Source of the DNA: Bolinopsis microptera
Taxonomy: Eukaryota; Ctenophora; Tentaculata; Lobata; Bolinopsidae
Length of the DNA stretch: 64,000 nt
NCBI RefSeq assembly: GCF_026151205.1
Contig: NC_087072.1
Span: forward strand, 6,558,084-6,622,083
Direction: 5' to 3'
Part shown: in pieces, positions 1-12,525 of the stretch
Position numbering within the stretch: position 1 is the first letter of the stretch
Layout: each line of letters opens with the position of its first letter
Notes under the pieces: generated by a model
The model's database searches: none
The model's input: only the letters and a program-made list of their open reading frames with translations
What the model was told of the DNA's origin: nothing
Made by a program: the position numbers and the translations under genes

Positions 1-526
1 CCGTTCAAAGGGGGCTAGTACATTGCAGAAGCAGAAATCATGTGTATATGTTACTGACGAGGATTGTGAAACTAAACGCTCTGCAGTTTAGGAACTGGAA
101 ACAAGAGTTAAACAAGTAAAAGCTTTACACAAGAATGAGAAGTGAGAAGTGAGATGCAGTGATCAGTTATGTGTTCCCTGTATCTAGATCTCAACAGTCA
201 TCTCACAAGTACAGTGCTGTGGTAAACGGTAGTTATATTGAAACCGAAGGGCTATTCCATAGAAACATTTTAGCTACCCGATATCAAAATTCGAAGAATC
301 TCAAATAAATTTTTGATTTCAACCCTTGAGTATGAAATCCAGTGTCTCATTTTTTTCGTTTGAGAAAAAGGTTTAAAACGGCAAAAAAATGGTAACAAAT
401 GGACGGGATAATAACCAGCAAGCCTCCCAGTGCTCGTAGTCGTACTATGATGTCTGGTCCGGTTCCTTGTCGATTTAATACATTTTTGTTGCAAAATATG
501 AAATAACTCCCGTTTTAAATTTGCAG
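1..526. other. Intron of the SPCA-type ATPase gene
   Basis: The stretch before the first readable ATPase exon ends in a good acceptor (TTTGCAG at 520-526). I see no other coding signal in it. Confidence 0.6.
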
Positions 527-3012
527 GCACTACAATCGAACGGTCTGATCGTAGCGATGACTGGGGATGGTGTAAACGACGCGGTTGCTCTCAAATGTGC
601 TGACATTGGTATGTCTTGTAATTTAACATATTATTCCCTGGCTTGTATTACTACAATCAGACCACACTAACTAAATTATTCTGCTCACAATTCACAGTCT
701 ACAATTATTCTATGTCGTCTTACTCGGAAGAGCTTGGAAACGCCCAAAACTGACTAAGCATATTCGTTAAATCAGTTTTGCCCTTAATCAGTAATGTAAC
801 TTTATCACAAAAATGCAGTCAGGTTATATCAAGTACTCGAAAGTCGAAATGTTCGTCTGTAAGACTATCAGCTTCCTTTTACAGGTATTGCCATGGGCAA
901 GGGCACAGATGTATGCAAGGAAGCTGCAGAAATGGTCCTTGGTAATGATGACATGTCTGCAATCGTGGAAGCTGTCAGGGAGGGCAAGAACATCTTCCTC
1001 AACATCAAGAACTTTGTTCGCTTCCAGCTGAGCACGTGAGTATAAAGCTGCTCATGTTGAACAGCATATCCCATGTTGTTACCCGGAGTAACTTATCTCT
1101 ATTTACACGTGCTGGTTACTAATAGAGACTAAAAAATATAAAAGAAGTGTACAACTTGATATGGCTAGTTTGAAGTATACGATTTGTTAATATTTTCCCT
1201 TAAGCCTGATTACTGACATTCGGTAATTTGCAGGTCCGTGTCGGCGCTAATGATGATCGCAATTACAACATTCTGGAACATTCCCTCACCCCTTAATCCC
1301 ATGCAGATCCTCTGGATTAATATTATCATGGACGGTCCCCCAGCTCAGAGGTTTATATATCATGTTTTCTCACTCGATGCTGTCTGTTTGTTTGTTATTT
1401 TTTAACTGTCTCACTCTCATGACTGTCTTTGTCTATTTGTTGTGTTCTCTGTGTGTTATTTACGAACGTAGATCCTTCTTCGTAAACTACGGTATTCCAA
1501 TCCTCTTGCAACATTATCTTAGAGAAGAATTGTATTTTTTTATCTTAACTGTTACAAGCTCAATTTGACCACGCCTATTCCCTCACTAGAGTTGAGCTCT
1601 CAATTTTATAAAATGATGGATTAAAAAGTTTAAATGTTGAGTAAAAGAGTTGAGGGCTTGCTTACTATGTACTTGTGTTAACTCATAATGCACTGTGCAC
1701 ACTACAAAGTAAAATTTGGGGGTCGTTTATATAATAAGTAATCACTAAGGAGGAGGGAGGAGTTTATAAATAATTACGCTAGTTTAATTTAACACAATAG
1801 TCATGTGTAAAACTAATAACGGAGTGGGGGTTAAAAATTTGCCAAAAAGTGATAACGTAATATGTAAACCCCCTTAAACTAACTGCCGCGCAGTTTGGGC
1901 GTGGAGCCGATGGACAGTGGTGTGGTAAACTCGCCACCTCGACTACCCAAGAAACAGGTGGTAGATCTGTACATGCTGGCTCGGGTTTGTGTCTCTGCCG
2001 CTGTTATCATCTCGGGGACTCTGTGGGTCTATAAAAATGAAGTGAGTATTACACCAGTGTGAACTGTGAAACTGCTGTGTGTTGGGTTACTGAGCATTTC
2101 ATGTAATCACTATCAGGACCTTCTTAAATGAAGCTTTCTTTTAAATGGATTATAATCTTCAGTAAGTGATGTCTTGCTTTAAATCTACATTCAATCGGGA
2201 TTAAAATCTCTCTTCTTATCGCAGCCTTAGATTTTAAACTGAGCTGTTTCTGAGAAATCTTAAGCACTTTTTCACTTTTATATTTGCTCAAAACGTAGCT
2301 GAAACGCCTACCATGATTTCAAAGAAAGCCTTCAATTGTGCATGATCACTCTTGTATCTATTTTTGATGAGTTAGTCATGGAATTCCTTGATTTCGTTTG
2401 CTGAATCGTGTCATAAGTCAAATCGTATTCCCTAACTTGAAGAGAAGTTATTTAAATTCCAGTTGGATAACCTGTTACTAAGTTGTGTTTTAGATGGTTG
2501 ACGGTCAGGTGACAGCACGTGACACGACGATGACATTTACCTGTTTCATCTTCTTCGACATGTTCAATGCTCTGTCTTGTCGGTCGTTGGTTAGTATGGA
2601 GTACTCAGCTCCTATTTATCCACATTATTTTCTTAGTTCTTCAATCTCAGTCAAATAACAATTTGCTGCAATAAGAACTGCGTGTTACACACTTCTAACA
2701 TTATTTTTGATCCATAAACTATTCTGCTTTCAGACCAAATCAATACTACAAATAAATCTGTTCGGCAACACGACTTTTCTCTTCGCAATCTCTGCATCTA
2801 TTCTCTCGCTATTTGGACTCATTTATGTTCCCTTTTTACAGACCATATTTCAAACCGAGGCTCTTGCCTTTGATGACATTATCATGCTTGTTTGTTTGAG
2901 TAGCAGTGTCCTTATCGTCGACGAGGTCTTCAAACTATTATTAAGAGTTTTTGGAGGTGATAAAAAATTGACTGCTAACACATCAGAAGACACTAAACAC
3001 TTAATACCGTAA
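527..3012 (+). CDS. ATP2C1: Secretory-pathway Ca2+/Mn2+ transporting ATPase (SPCA type), 3' part, six exons
   Basis: P-type ATPase that pumps Ca2+ and Mn2+ into the Golgi lumen. Exons read as 527-608, 885-1035, 1234-1350, 1894-2041, 2494-2589 and 2734-3012, all with GT-AG borders and matching phases. The first carries the P-domain signature [18 protein letters not shown], followed by [18 protein letters not shown]. The next holds the M4-M5 region and [20 protein letters not shown], the M6 segment typical of SPCA/SERCA pumps. The fourth has the family-typical GVEPMD. Exon 5 gives [14 protein letters not shown] and the last gives the C-terminal membrane helices, stop at 3010-3012. The 5' end, with the A domain and phosphorylated Asp, lies before the window. 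AATAAA occurs near 3290, a plausible poly(A) signal. SPCA rather than SERCA is inferred from the short C-terminus and the [17 protein letters not shown] motifs. ATP2C1 versus ATP2C2 cannot be separated here. Confidence 0.93.
1718..1873. mobile_element. MITE-like inverted-repeat element in ATPase intron
   Basis: A segment of about 155 bp starts with GGGGGTCGTTTATATAATAA and ends with the approximate inverse, GTAATATGTAAACCCCC. Both ends carry an inner TAATCACT/AGTGATAA pair. The same terminal design (GGTCGTT...ATTACGTAATCA) recurs at 14850-15089, so this is probably a small non-autonomous DNA transposon family. No ORF. Target duplication not resolved. Confidence 0.55.
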
Positions 3013-5299
3013 TCTTTCACAGATTATTTAACGGTTATTTTATATGCTATTGATTGAAGGATTTAACGCATTATTGATAGTTTATAGTTCTTTCAAATGC
3101 ATTTCACATTTGTGAATATTTATTGTAGCCGTTTCGTTTTATGATCAATGGAAATTAGAAATAACTTAACTTTTTACTGAAGCACAAGAATCCAAAGATT
3201 GTGAAGTTAATGACAGTGTTTTTCAATCATATTCATGACTTTGATCCAAGTTTTATCGGTTAAATGCAAGTACTAGCGATTACAATCACTAATAAATTAA
3301 TCGTAGACTCGAAAATCTCGAAAACAGACAAAAGGCTAAACTGTATAGCAGCAAAATGATCTGCGGAGGCAGGGCAGACTGCACGAGTAATTATGGAACA
3401 TGTATGTTCTTAGTTCTAATTATAAAATGTATCCTTTATATTACTACATAAAGGCACCAGTTAGTAATACGGCATGTTTTTTGCAAACTAAGCGGTACTA
3501 CAATCTGTATCTGTCTCCAAAGAGGCGAGTTGCAGCAAATTATGCCACAATATGTGGTGAATGTGAATATGCGGCTAATTTTTATAATTGTAATAAATTA
3601 CATGGCACAGGTTGCTGCAATGGGAACGGTCAATGATCCACTACATTTTAGATTACATGAATATGAGCAAACGAGCTGCTGTGTACAAAGTGCAAAGTGT
3701 AACCAAACTCAATATCTGTCACTGACGAAATAAATGACTTGTCTCCTACCCAGCTGTCCCAAGTTGAGACATTCGGCAGGGAACCTAAATACATATCACA
3801 CCTACTTTAAAGTACTAGACTCAATAAGTTCTCAATCGGAGAATGAAATATCTTAGTTTGTAGAATTAAAATCTGCCACATGTATCAAAGTAAAACTAAA
3901 CAGTTACAAATACAATATCCCAAGTTTTTGTGTTAGAACGTTGGTATCCAAAATGAAAATATGTGGCCTAACCTTAAGTAAGAAATTTCGGAACAAAATG
4001 CGGGGAATTAAAAACTAAACGTACCAAAACTATACTCTAGTTGAACTCGATCCTGGACGTCCCCCAATAGTAATACAACCGCAACCACAAATCCTGTAAC
4101 TGCCACAGAACTCTAGAAAAGGGATAATATGAAGAATGGGTATTATGGGTTGGGGGCCCTACCCTACTAGGGCATCATTACTCACAAGAGGTCACCAATT
4201 ATGTGTTCAGCACCTGATTTATCATTATCATGATTATATTTGCTATTACCATCGGTCTGAGGCTTCTTTTAATAAGGCTAAGTGATATGTATCTGGGCAG
4301 TGTGTGTTGTTGATAGGTTGATTACTTTTGGATTAGGAATTGTTGGATTATAATTTTATTCTCGTCATCTTTTATGTCAAGGTTGATAGAGATATAGAAT
4401 AAATTATAATTTAAAATTCGTTGTGAATCTTGATTTGATGGCTCTCAATCTAAAAGATTTAGAATTTATACCTAAGAAAGTACATTTTCATTTATACTTC
4501 GTTCACATACCACAGTACACTGAGGACGAAATAGGGAACTATGCACTAATGTAATAAAAAATATAAATAGTCTAATATGGTTAACGTAAGTACTCTAGTA
4601 GCAGAGTGCAGTTGAGTATGTACTTCGATGTACACAATTTTTGACAACGCAAGTCGTTAGTTATACAGTGTTATAGTGTAGTCATTATGCCTCGAGATCA
4701 TCTAGGTACGCAATTTGTCTCGCTAGTTCTAGTTCTACAAGTACAGGGCAAAAGTTCTAAATAGCCCTCAGGCGCATATATTGTGAAAATTTATGTCTCA
4801 GTTCCTGAACGTTGCATAAAATTCTTATAGATCGGTGGTCATACATCAGAATTCCGACGGCAGAATTCAGACGATTTTGATGATTTGTCAATCAAAATTA
4901 TATTTGGATAAATCAATATTAGTTGTAAATAAGTTCATACAATATCATTATAACTTTAAATCAGTAACTGTCACCCTGGAGCAATAAAATAATTTACATT
5001 TAGAGAATATTTCCAGCAGCAATTGCGAGTCGTTTCTTCTCGAGCGTGCTAAATCACTCTACAGTCGATCTTCGAGATTGTTCTAAAAGGACCCTCAACA
5101 GTTGTAATCAACTTCAATCGATGTATTTTCGGACGCTGATTCCGAATCACCCCCATGACATAGGGGTAAAATGCTCACCTGACGAGATATTGGCGAAAAT
5201 CTGTCTCGATCACGTGATATGACCGTATAAGGAAGTTAGTCTAATTTCTCGTTACGGTCAGGGTTTCAGCATATGCTTTTGCTAAGGATTGGGTTAGGG
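3013..5299. other. Intergenic region, no supported gene
   Basis: AT-rich DNA downstream of the ATPase gene. It includes the 3' UTR with AATAAA motifs near 3290 and 3732. An open frame at 3400-3636 ends in a short Cys-containing tail but has no splice context, no signal peptide and no recognisable domain, so I do not call it. No repeat structure was recognised. Confidence 0.5.
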
Positions 5300-5307
5300 T
5301 TAGGGTT
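5290..5307 (+). repeat. Short interstitial telomere-like repeat (TTAGGG)n
   Basis: Two to three TTAGGG-type units precede the hAT-like element, with further degenerate copies after it (around 5645-5680). TTAGGG is the usual animal telomere repeat. The tract is too short to suggest a chromosome end. Confidence 0.6.
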
Positions 5308-5531
5308 CAGTGGCGTAACTTAGGGCCCCGCAGACCCCGCTGTGCGGGGGGGCGCCGTATAAGGGGGGCGCAATTTTCCTGAATTTTAGGCCCTTTCACT
5401 GAAAAAACGCCTTGTTTGTGTATTTCCCTGTCCAATTTAGCGTTCGGTCGACGCGAAAAAATATTTGGGGTACCCTTTTTTGCTTCAGGGGGGCGCAAAA
5501 AGCCTTAGGGGGCGAGAAAAAAAGTACCCGA

Positions 5532-5565
<34 letters not shown>

Positions 5566-5644
5566 GGACACAAAAAATTTTAGGGGGGGCGCTTTTTGTC
5601 ACTGAGCGGGGGGGGGGGCGCCAAAAGGCAAAGTTACGCCACTG
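5308..5644. mobile_element. Non-autonomous hAT-like element (MITE), 337 bp, with 8-bp target duplication
   Basis: Terminal inverted repeats are CAGTGGCGTAACTT at the left and AAGTTACGCCACTG at the right (one mismatch). The flanking 8 bp are TTAGGGTT on both sides (5300-5307 and 5645-5652), an 8-bp target duplication of the size made by hAT transposases. The interior is low-complexity, with G-runs and a T-run of about 30, and has no transposase. The duplicated target is itself telomere-like, so part of the flank identity could be pre-existing repetition. Confidence 0.75.
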
Positions 5645-5652
5645 TTAGGGTT

Positions 5653-6230
5653 GGGATCAGATTAGAGGGTTAGGGTTTCGAATAGTCGTTCAGGAGCAGC
5701 TAGAGAACGGGTTGAAAAAGTCACGTGACAGTCGAGTGTAGACTGTATAGTGTAGAGTGATTAATCATCATCCGTTTCTTCTCCAGAAAGTCACTCTGCT
5801 TGAGGAGTGACTTACCAAGCGAAAACGGTCATCGCTCGTGCGCGCAGCGAACTAGCATGAGCCTAATTATTGTAGTTCGCGGTATAAAGAGGTGCAGTAT
5901 ATATTAATATACAGTTTCGACTGTTATTATAAAATTATTAAACAGTCAATTGTAATATAAATTTAATTAATTATTGCGCCCATTATTATGTCCACCCAGA
6001 ATTATTTTTGTCTACGTACGTTATGTCCACCAAAATAAGGTCTGGTAAGGTGTGTTGAAAGTGCTGACAAAGGGGTTGTAAAGATTGTTTTGTAGTATAA
6101 AGGTATAACTATAGTTTAATGTTAATCTTGTAGTTAATTCCTTGACCTTCTAGGATATTATGTAGTTATTTATTACAACCGTAATGATTAGGGCTAATCT
6201 CACAGTCTATGTTTAAAAATTAATTATAAT
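5653..6230. other. Intergenic region, nothing recognised
   Basis: AT-rich sequence with no ORF, repeat or RNA-like structure that I can support. Confidence 0.4.
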
Positions 6231-6239
6231 TAATATTTA

Positions 6240-7050
6240 CCAAAATTGGGTAGAGTGGACTGTGGCCAGTGTCTCTATCTTTTCAACATTAATTTGATTT
6301 TAAATTACAGCCGTTCTCAAACGTAAAATGGTACTGAGAATGACATTTATCGCTCGCTTTTCACATTCATTTAAAAAGGTCTGAATAATAAGCACATTGT
6401 GTCATTGTTCAACATTTCTCAAATTAAAGGCAGGTACGGTAAGATTAAATATGTTTTCCAAAGAAATTTTTGGAAACTTTCATCAAAATTTCCAGAATTA
6501 AAAACAAAAAAGTTTCCGAAATTTTGTAAAATTAGTCCGAATCAGGAATAAAACATAATATCAAGGCACGCAGTTTGTAATTGTAGTTATATATTTGGAT
6601 CTGTTAAAAGCGCACGACAATCTGTTGTGAAACAGGGGATCCAGAAAACCCAGTCCCCGATACTCCTGAAACTTTAAAAAAAATTTACAATCGATTTGGT
6701 CAACATCTAGCCGCCCTGCAAAATTTCATATCTCTAAGTCTAACTCAGTTTTAACATGGTTTTTAAGGCACCTGAATATGGCGATTTTGGGTTTTTACCG
6801 AATTTCGTATAACATTAACAGTGCTGGCGCGTATTTTGCGCAAATTTCTTAAAAACCTCCACATATTCTTATTTCTTTCATCTTTGACATTGAATTAGAA
6901 TGTTTTGAACTTAAAATATGCCTGCTGAACGACTTTCGATGAGTCTTATAAATGCCTGGAATTGAAAAACAGTAAAGGGAGTAACTAGTAAAGTGAGTGT
7001 AATGGCGGCGGTCGTGCTTGCCAGCACTGTGATAACAGTCAACAGTGCTA
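6240..7050 (+). repeat. Dispersed repeat, copy 1
   Basis: Similar sequence recurs at 11535-11815 (same orientation, partial) and at 38471-39890 (opposite orientation). Shared landmarks, in order, are GCCAGTGTCTCT near 6264, GGCACCTGAATATGGCGAT near 6768, AACCTCCA...TTAGAATGTTTTGAA near 6855-6915, and GTCGTGCTTGCCAGCACTGTG near 7011-7031. No coding capacity. The class of element is not determined. Confidence 0.6.
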
Positions 7051-7596
7051 CTTCTAAGTGCTGTCGTGTAATTTATGCAAATTTCACGAAAAAAAACTTT
7101 CAATTATAAGAGAGAAATCCTAGAATGGTGACTACTGAGAGTAAGAGTAAGACGTGGAATTTGTCGTTCAACGCCGAGCAAGAATCAGGAAATAAACTAA
7201 TTGTTAGACTGTAAAGTCAAAAGTGTAGTAACTCTGTCACTGGTCACAGTGGTACTTTTATGTGGTTTTTATGCGCGGAGCTTAGCCTGTCACTCGCGCG
7301 TATCTTCGAACAGTAGAGCCTGTAATCCCCAGCTAAATATGATGCGGTGAAACATTATAATTATAAACAATAGACCGAGATTATTAGCTGCTCCTTCGAA
7401 GGATCCTACAAAGAATCCTTGCGAATATGTAACACTGACTAACACGGGGAAACTTTTGTTCCACTTGTCTCATGATGTCCTGCTTTGTAAAAATTATTCT
7501 AACGGGAACTAATTGAGACAGGATAGCTACGATGATCGAGGTGCACTGCGGATTATAGTTGTCTTTATAGTCGGATCCCAACCGTTCTAAAAGGCT

Positions 7597-10500
7597 ATCT
7601 CGTTAGCTTTTCGTGTTAAAAGCGATTTCTCAACGGTTATCACCTCTCTAGATGATTCTTAAAACATTTGGACTTCATTGCATTTTTGAAATAAATGCAA
7701 TGAGGGCGTTTTCGGCCACACCCCTTTTCAGGGTTTCGCGGTCAATCTAATTTTTGTATTTCAGCCCAGGAAGGTTTTAAAGACTATTCCGATACACCAA
7801 AATGTGCCTAATAGCCACATTTATATACAACTTATGAAGCAACATATACCTTAAAATGCTTCGTTTCGGAAATATGGCCGAAAAACGGTTTTTGGCTTGA
7901 AGCAGTTCATATTTTCCGTGATTTTTGGCATTTTCGCCTAGGAAGGTCGCAGAGACTATTCTGATACACTAAAATGTACATAATGGCCACATTTATATAC
8001 AACTTATGAAGCAACATATACCCTAAAAGGCTTACTTTCGGAAATGTGGCTGAAAAACGAATTTTTGCCGAGCGAACAAGACAGTATTCACAAATGGGCT
8101 ATTGGACTGTTAACTAAAAAGGTCTTAAAGAAGATTCATGAGGAACATAGCATTTGTCACAAGATGTAAGATGACTCACTTTGTGTCCAGAAACACCTAC
8201 AAAAATTGGAGAATGATCTACTTTATTGGGCATCTCTCTTAATGCTTTAATGGGCCAGGACAGCAGCATATTTGTGTCTTACGAAAGGGCAATTTTTCAA
8301 AATTACGGTTTCTTAAGGTCAAAGGATCGGCTGCTAACAGCAAATTGTTCGCAATTGCCGACTCATGTACATCATATACTCAAAAACGCTCACTTTAGGA
8401 GTCATTAGTAAATAACTACTACATGATTTGTGACAACCCCAACAATTTTTCCTTGGCACCAATTTAAATAAAATGTGTTTTTTTTTTTTTTTGAAAATTC
8501 AATTAATCATTATATATATAAATCAAGCGTTACATTTCAGCCATGCAAAATTACAATGACATATTTTGATATACAAATTGATGAATGGTACTGCAATATA
8601 AGTTGGCTAATGTTTGGCCGGATGACTACTAACGAGAAAAATAAACTTGATTAAACATAATAATTAATTCGGCTGAACCAACACATAGCTAGAGCCACAT
8701 TAACGTTGTTGACCAAAATTCAATTTCAAACTTTTTATTTATATTCATGCCATGAAACCATGATATATGTACCAAGAATACCGCACCTAAAATAAATCGG
8801 CACTGGATCCGGGCCAGATTGTTGCTTGACAGCTGACCAGTACCCCACTTTAAGTGCCTCGACCAATATTGATCTGTAATCCCTGGATTGAGATCTGTTG
8901 GCCGCAGTTTAATTTAGTTAATTTCCTATAATACCGCAGTGGTTTGGTTCTCACTTCAGAATGACCCCATATTCTTTTTTTTGTCGCATAGATTTTCCCA
9001 TTGTATGATAATGCGTGTGATTCCCTCGTTTTTTAATCAAGTGGTGACTGGCTAGTTCTTCTGTTATTACAGCTGCCTCGAGATCTTATCTGGGGCATGG
9101 GCACTAACTAAGAACATTAGAACTGTAATTCTAGAACCTCATATTAAGGTTACTTGGCAGAATAGCATTAGCAGGGTTCAAGATTTGACTGAGGGCATTC
9201 AGGTAACATACCAGGTTCATATCACCAGTTGAGGTGGATCTTAATTTCGGCATGCAATGCCTTATAAGTTATAAGCTTATAGTAGGATCACGGGGTTTAT
9301 ATAATAGAAGGTCTCGAGATGCTGATTTAGCTATTTAGGTTTCACATGTGAAATTTTTCCAGCTTTGGGTAAAGTGCTAAAGTGGATTTTAGAGCGGGGA
9401 GGGGGTCTAAATGACCAAAATCTGAACGATCTCTTACTTACGGGGCACTAGTACTACGGGACAAGGGACGGATATCGGGCCTAGTAGCTGTTTTCTAATG
9501 AGAGGCTGGGGTATGGACCTAGATGGTCAACGTGAGGATAGCATGAGGATTTAGGATGCTCTGCCTGCCTTTCGTGGGGTCTTGTAACCCCGAAAGCTGG
9601 TATATCTTATCTAAATTAACCTTGGTTACATCCCGTTTCGAATATATAATTAGATTTATAGGTCCAATATCAAGCAAGAGTCTGATCTACGGTACTGATG
9701 TTACACTTACATGATCTCCGACGCAATGATCTCCGAAGTCCGATCTTAAAGTTGGATCTCAGAGCCAAAAAGAGGAACCTACGCCTTGGTTCCTCTCTTT
9801 GAGAGTCAAACAGGAAATTCGGTGTTATCAACTCAAACTCGGATTCGTAGCTCAATTGAAAAACCAAAGAATAAAAATCTGAATGAATTTCCCGAAATCC
9901 TAAAATTAATATCAGGTTGTATTCGATTCAGTGGCCCAAACTCCAGTTTGGGCTTACGAGACTTAAGTTCAAGTCGAGGAACACTTTGATTCAGCATGAT
10001 CCTTGTCTAGTTGGAGTTTTCGCACATCATGCATCTACTAATCACTCCTAAACTGAGAGTTTTAGAGTCGAATCTCGAACCCTGCCATTCAGTCAAGTAA
10101 TCTTAATCTGAAGTTCTAGAATTACAGTTCTAGTGTTCTAGTACTAATGTATTAGTGCCCTAGATAAGATCTCGAGGCAGCTGTAATAGCAAAAGAGCTA
10201 GCTAGTAACCACTTGATTAAAAAACGAGGGAATGACACACATTATCATACGATGGGAAAATCTATGCGAACCAAACCACTGCGGTATTACTATTTAAATG
10301 GTAAATGAGCTAAATTAAACTGCAGCCAACAGATCTCAATCCAGGGATTACAGACCAATATTGGTCGAGGCAGTGAAGTCAATTATAATTATAAAGTGGG
10401 GTACTGGTCAGCGGTCAAGCAACAATATGGTTTTATGGAATGAATAAATTAAAAGTTGAATTTTGGTCATTACATTTTGGCTAAATTGGTGCCAATGAAA

Positions 10501-11368
10501 AATTGTTGGAGTTTTCACAAATCATGCAGTATAGTTAAACTTATTTACTAATCACTCCTAAAGTGAACGTTTTTGAGTATATGATGTGCATGAGTCGGCA
10601 ATTGCAAACAATTTGCTGTTAGCAACTGACCCTTTGACCTTTACTTTGACCTTTACTAAAGAAACCGTAATTTTGAAAAATTGCCCTTTCGTAAGACACA
10701 AATATGCTGCTGTCCTGGCCCATTAAGAGAGATGCCCAATAAAGTAGATTATTCTACAATTTTTGTGAGTGTTTCTGGACACAAAGTGAGTCATCTTACA
10801 TCTTGTGACAAATGCTATGTTCCTCATGAATCTTCTTTAAGACCTTTTTAGTTAACAGTCCAATAGCCCATTTGTGAATACTGTCTTGTTCGCTCGGCAA
10901 AAATTCGTTTTTCAGCCACATTTCCGAAAGTAAGCCTTTTAGGGTATATGTTGCTTCATAAGTTGTATATAAATGTGGCCATTATGTACATTTTAGTGTA
11001 TCAGAATAGTCTCTGCGACCTTCCTAGGCGAAAATGCCAAAAATCACGGAAAATATGAACTGCTTCAAGCCAAAAACCGTTTTTCGGCCATATTTCCGAA
11101 ACGAAGCATTTTAAGGTATATGTTGCTTCATAAGTTGTATATAAATGTGGCTATTAGGCACATTTTGGTGTATCGGAATAGTCTTTAAAACCTTCCTGGG
11201 CTGAAATACAAAAATTCGAGTGACCGCGAAACCCTGAAAAAGGGTGTGGCCGAAAACGCCCTCATTGCATTTATTTCAAAAATGCAATGAAGTCCAAATG
11301 TTTTAAGAATCATCTAGAGAGGTGATAACCGTTGAGAAATCGCTTTTAACACGAAAAGCTAACGAGAT
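7597..11368. mobile_element. 3.77-kb foldback element with very long terminal inverted repeats
   Basis: The left end ATCTCGTTAGCTTTTCGTGT is matched inverted by the right end ACACGAAAAGCTAACGAGAT. The match continues at high identity through both arms: left about 7597-9180, right about 10083-11368. The left arm carries an extra segment of about 225 bp (roughly 8478-8705) absent from the right. The central spacer is about 0.9 kb. No open frame in the element exceeds about 70 codons and none resembles a transposase, so it looks non-autonomous. A target duplication was not visible. It sits close to two copies of a dispersed repeat. Confidence 0.8.
7755..8075 (+). repeat. Two tandem ~172-bp subrepeats within the left foldback arm
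   Basis: CTTATGAAGCAACATATACC occurs at 7831 and again at 8003. Each is embedded in a longer repeated context, from the AGGAAGGT...GAGACTATTC-type start through GAAATATGGCCGAAAAACG-type sequence. The inverted counterpart lies at about 10890-11210 in the right arm. Confidence 0.7.
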
Positions 11369-11534
11369 TCCGTTTCGTCCCTGACTATTACATATTATAC
11401 ATAATATTAATAATATTAATCTGAATTACAATATAAAATTGTATTAGTATTAAACGTTAACCTCGAGAAATGGCCCGAGATTGATGGAATAGATACATAG
11501 AATAACAAATGATATGATTATTTTACTAAAACCC

Positions 11535-11815
11535 CTAATTGGGTAGCGGACCCCTGCCAGTGCCTCTCTCACCCAAATAATTGCAATTGGAAATGCAATT
11601 TATTTTGTGCAAATTTCTTAAAAACCTCCAGATAACTATTTCTTATTCCTGTCATCTTAGATATTGAATTAGAATGTTTTGAACTAAAAATAAACCTGCT
11701 GAACGACTTCCAATGAGCATTATAATGCCTGAAAAACAGTAAAGAGGGTATAATAGTATGGGAGGTATAACTATAAGGACAACGGTCATGCTTACCAGAA
11801 CTGTGACAAACACGA
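11535..11815 (+). repeat. Dispersed repeat, copy 2 (partial)
   Basis: Partial copy of the 6240-7050 repeat in the same orientation. It shares AATTGGGTAG...GCCAGTGCCTCTC, AAATTTCTTAAAAACCTCCA and TTGAATTAGAATGTTTTGAA. It lacks the middle part that contains GGCACCTGAATATGGCGAT. Confidence 0.6.
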
Positions 11816-12525
11816 AATTAGTTCTTTAGATTCTACTTTATGACCTAAATTCAATCCACTTGCAATATACTTCCACTTTCCAGATTGAGACAAAGAAGAA
11901 AATATGCAATCAAGCGAAATACTATAAAATAGCGTGATTGTATTTTCAAATTACACCTGAGCATGCCTGATTAACTTAAGAGTAAAACTAAATTTTAAAT
12001 TACCATAAATAACAAATTATTATCTCGGGCTCAAAACAAATGCCATTAAAAATAAACTATTAACAAATTTTGAGTCATCGTTTGTCCAATGACCACTAAT
12101 TGCCGAACTCCTCTCATTTTCCGACCAGTTTAATGATCCTCGTCCACTTACACCTATTTATCAGTATCGAGGGTGCTTGTTGAGGTGTCCACTCTCATTG
12201 GGTATTGCCTGGTCCCGTCCGTGTAACCAAGTGATTCGTTTAGCGGCATACCTGGAGCATATCCTGACACACCTGCAACAGAAAACACTTTTTAATACTT
12301 TCTACCTACTCGCATGTCAAGCTAACTTGACGTACGATCAGTTCTCAAATTTATTGGTTGGATGACTTAATATTAGCTTTACAAAACAAAACATCTAACC
12401 CATACAGCATAGTTGTATTCATAATTCTTGATAATAAGGTTTAGTGATACCGTCAGATTATATTATATACCTAAATCATGTGGCCACAGTTTCATTTTCA
12501 CAACAAAAATGATTTCAGAAGCTAT
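11816..12525. other. Intergenic region downstream of the GPCR
   Basis: AT-rich sequence. A 62-codon frame at 12177-12365 has no splice context or recognisable motif and is not called. Confidence 0.4.

Noticed and set aside
3400..3636. 78-codon ORF with a Cys-containing tail downstream of the ATPase
   Set aside because: No signal peptide, splice sites or recognisable motif; likely within the 3' flank.
5307..5498. - strand ORF in the G-rich segment
   Set aside because: It lies wholly inside the hAT-like MITE and is made of low-complexity sequence.
7597..11368. CRISPR-like or rolling-circle interpretation of the repeated words
   Set aside because: The repeats are two inverted arms with only two subunits each, not a regularly spaced array.
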